Shown piece after piece: positions 62,973-64,000 of a stretch of DNA of 64,000 nt. Within the stretch, counting starts at the first letter, position 1, and every line of letters starts with the position of its first letter. The notes beneath the pieces are model-generated. The model did no database searches. It was not told the origin of the DNA and was given only the letters and a program-made list of their open reading frames with translations. A program made the position numbers and the translations under genes. This DNA comes from Pseudooceanicola spongiae (GTDB lineage Bacteria > Pseudomonadota > Alphaproteobacteria > Rhodobacterales > Rhodobacteraceae), in contig NZ_CP045201.1 of the NCBI RefSeq assembly GCF_014899185.1, positions 2,092,501-2,156,500 on the forward strand, written 5' to 3'.

Positions 62973-64000
62973 ATGAGCGATTATTTCCAGACCGACAGCC
63001 GAAAATTGCTCGGCCGCCTGCGTGAGGTCATGGCCGAACACGCGCTCGGTCAGGCGCGACTGGACCGGATCACCCAGCTGATTGCCGATTCGATGCGCAC
63101 CGAGGTCTGCTCGGTCTATCTGTTCCGCGACGCCGAAACGCTTGAGCTTTGCGCGACCGAAGGCCTGAAGGCCGAGGCCGTGCACCAGACCCGCATGCGT
63201 CTGGGCGAAGGTCTTGTGGGGCGCGTGGCGCGCACTGGCCAGCAGATCAACACGGCGGATGCGCCGAAAGAGGCCGGTTTCCGCTATATGCCCGAAACCG
63301 GCGAGGAGATTTACTCCTCCTTCGGCGGTGTGCCGATCCAGCGGCTGGGCGAAACCCTCGGCGTGCTGGTGGTGCAGTCGAAAACCGCGCGCAAATACTC
63401 CGACGACGAGATCTATGCGCTGGAAGTGGTCGCCATGGTGCTGGCCGAGATGACCGAGCTGGGCGCCTTCATTGGCGACGGCGCGGCGCTGACCGCGCGC
63501 CATACCAAGCCGGTGATGTTTCGCGGCGCCTCGGGCCAGGAAGGCTCGGCCGAGGGGCACGTCTGGCTGCATGAGCCGCGCGTCGTCATCACCAACCCCA
63601 TCGCCGACGATCCGGTGCGCGAGAACGAGCGCCTGCACGAGGCCGTCGATCAGCTGCGCGTCGGGGTCGATGCCATGCTGCAGGGCGCCTCGGACGGTGA
63701 CGCCGAACAGCTTGAGGTGCTGGAAGCCTACCGCATGTTCGCCAATTCCAAGGGTTGGATGCGGCGCATGGAGGAGGACATCGGCCGTGGCCTCAGCGCC
63801 GAATCTGCCGTTGAAAAAGAACAGAATACCGCCCGTGCCCGTATGGCGACGGTGGCCGATCAGTACCTGCGCGAACGGCTGCACGACCTCGATGACCTGT
63901 CCAACCGCCTGCTGCGTATCCTGACCGGGCAAGGCAGCCAGACCGGCGCCGAGCTGCCCTCCGACCCGATCCTTGTGGCGCGTAATATCGGCCCGGCCGA
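62973..64000 (+). CDS. ptsP: Nitrogen PTS enzyme I (EI-Ntr), N-terminal part
   Basis: The frame runs off the window after 342 codons. Residues 15-150 form a GAF domain (LDRITQLIADSMRTEVCSVYLF, EGLVGRVARTGQQINTADAP, cited in part), followed by the start of the PEP-utilising enzyme N-domain (FRGASGQEGSAEGHVWLHEP). The phosphorylated His would lie beyond or near the edge. EI-Ntr passes phosphate from PEP to NPr and regulates nitrogen, potassium or carbon storage functions. It often lies next to lysC in alphaproteobacteria. Confidence 0.95.
   Translation, partial: MSDYFQTDSRKLLGRLREVMAEHALGQARLDRITQLIADSMRTEVCSVYLFRDAETLELCATEGLKAEAVHQTRMRLGEGLVGRVARTGQQINTADAPKEAGFRYMPETGEEIYSSFGGVPIQRLGETLGVLVVQSKTARKYSDDEIYALEVVAMVLAEMTELGAFIGDGAALTARHTKPVMFRGASGQEGSAEGHVWLHEPRVVITNPIADDPVRENERLHEAVDQLRVGVDAMLQGASDGDAEQLEVLEAYRMFANSKGWMRRMEEDIGRGLSAESAVEKEQNTARARMATVADQYLRERLHDLDDLSNRLLRILTGQGSQTGAELPSDPILVARNIGPA

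Overview
The window reads as chromosomal DNA of an alphaproteobacterium, most likely the Roseobacter group of the Rhodobacteraceae. The basis is high GC, the gene order choV-choW-choX facing betI-betC-betB-betA, a GapR-type (DUF2312) protein, a GroEL without a GGM tail, and many Rhodobacteraceae-style conserved hypotheticals. No rRNA, tRNA or CRISPR array was seen. These identifications come from reading translations; no database search was run.

Positions 1-13100 are accessory. A tyrosine integrase runs off the left edge, followed by a GNAT acetyltransferase, soxR and an MtfA-type peptidase. Next comes the regulatory and replication part of a lambdoid-like prophage or satellite (3318-11659). 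It has a CI-like repressor, a divergent CII-like gene, a leftward operon of small genes with an origin-like array (DnaA box plus TTCTGTC repeats), and a rightward operon ending in GapR and a solitary cytosine methyltransferase. No capsid, tail or lysis gene is present. An IS1380-family insertion follows.

Positions 13300-22850 look like a small defence-type island between IS remnants. It holds two unrelated cysteine-protease modules on either side of a Cys-rich protein gene and rlmF: a HARE-HTH protein with a HEAT-CHAT protease (14130-16728), and a caspase-like protease with an alpha/beta hydrolase (19318-22110). These are the best candidates for an undescribed system. Both protease domains keep a visible His/Cys dyad.

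Positions 22900-33700 mix a MmyB-type regulator with a divergent NAD(P)-binding reductase, a BCCT osmolyte transporter, an orphan MobV-like relaxase, pdxY, an MFS exporter behind a MerR/SoxR-type 19-bp-spacer promoter, a MarR-isochorismatase pair and an orphan RskA-like anti-sigma protein.

Positions 33800-43940 form a catabolic cluster: a CobW-type GTPase overlapping an amidohydrolase, an XRE-cupin regulator, a peptide-type ABC transporter and a dimethylglycine-dehydrogenase-like enzyme. The transporter carries two in-frame deletions. One fuses the solute-binding protein to the tail of the first permease; the other removes the middle of the second permease.

Positions 43940-46100 hold a lipid-kinase/phosphoesterase pair bracketed by inverted 44-nt arms, each made of four ACCG-starting 11-mers. 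Positions 46100-64000 are core genome: groESL under a CIRCE element, the choline cluster with a BetI box, a Nudix hydrolase, a DUF1178 protein, an SDR, lysC and the start of ptsP. Choline sulfate or choline enters through ChoXWV or the BCCT carrier, BetC frees choline, BetA and BetB make glycine betaine, and the dimethylglycine-type enzyme upstream may act on demethylated products.
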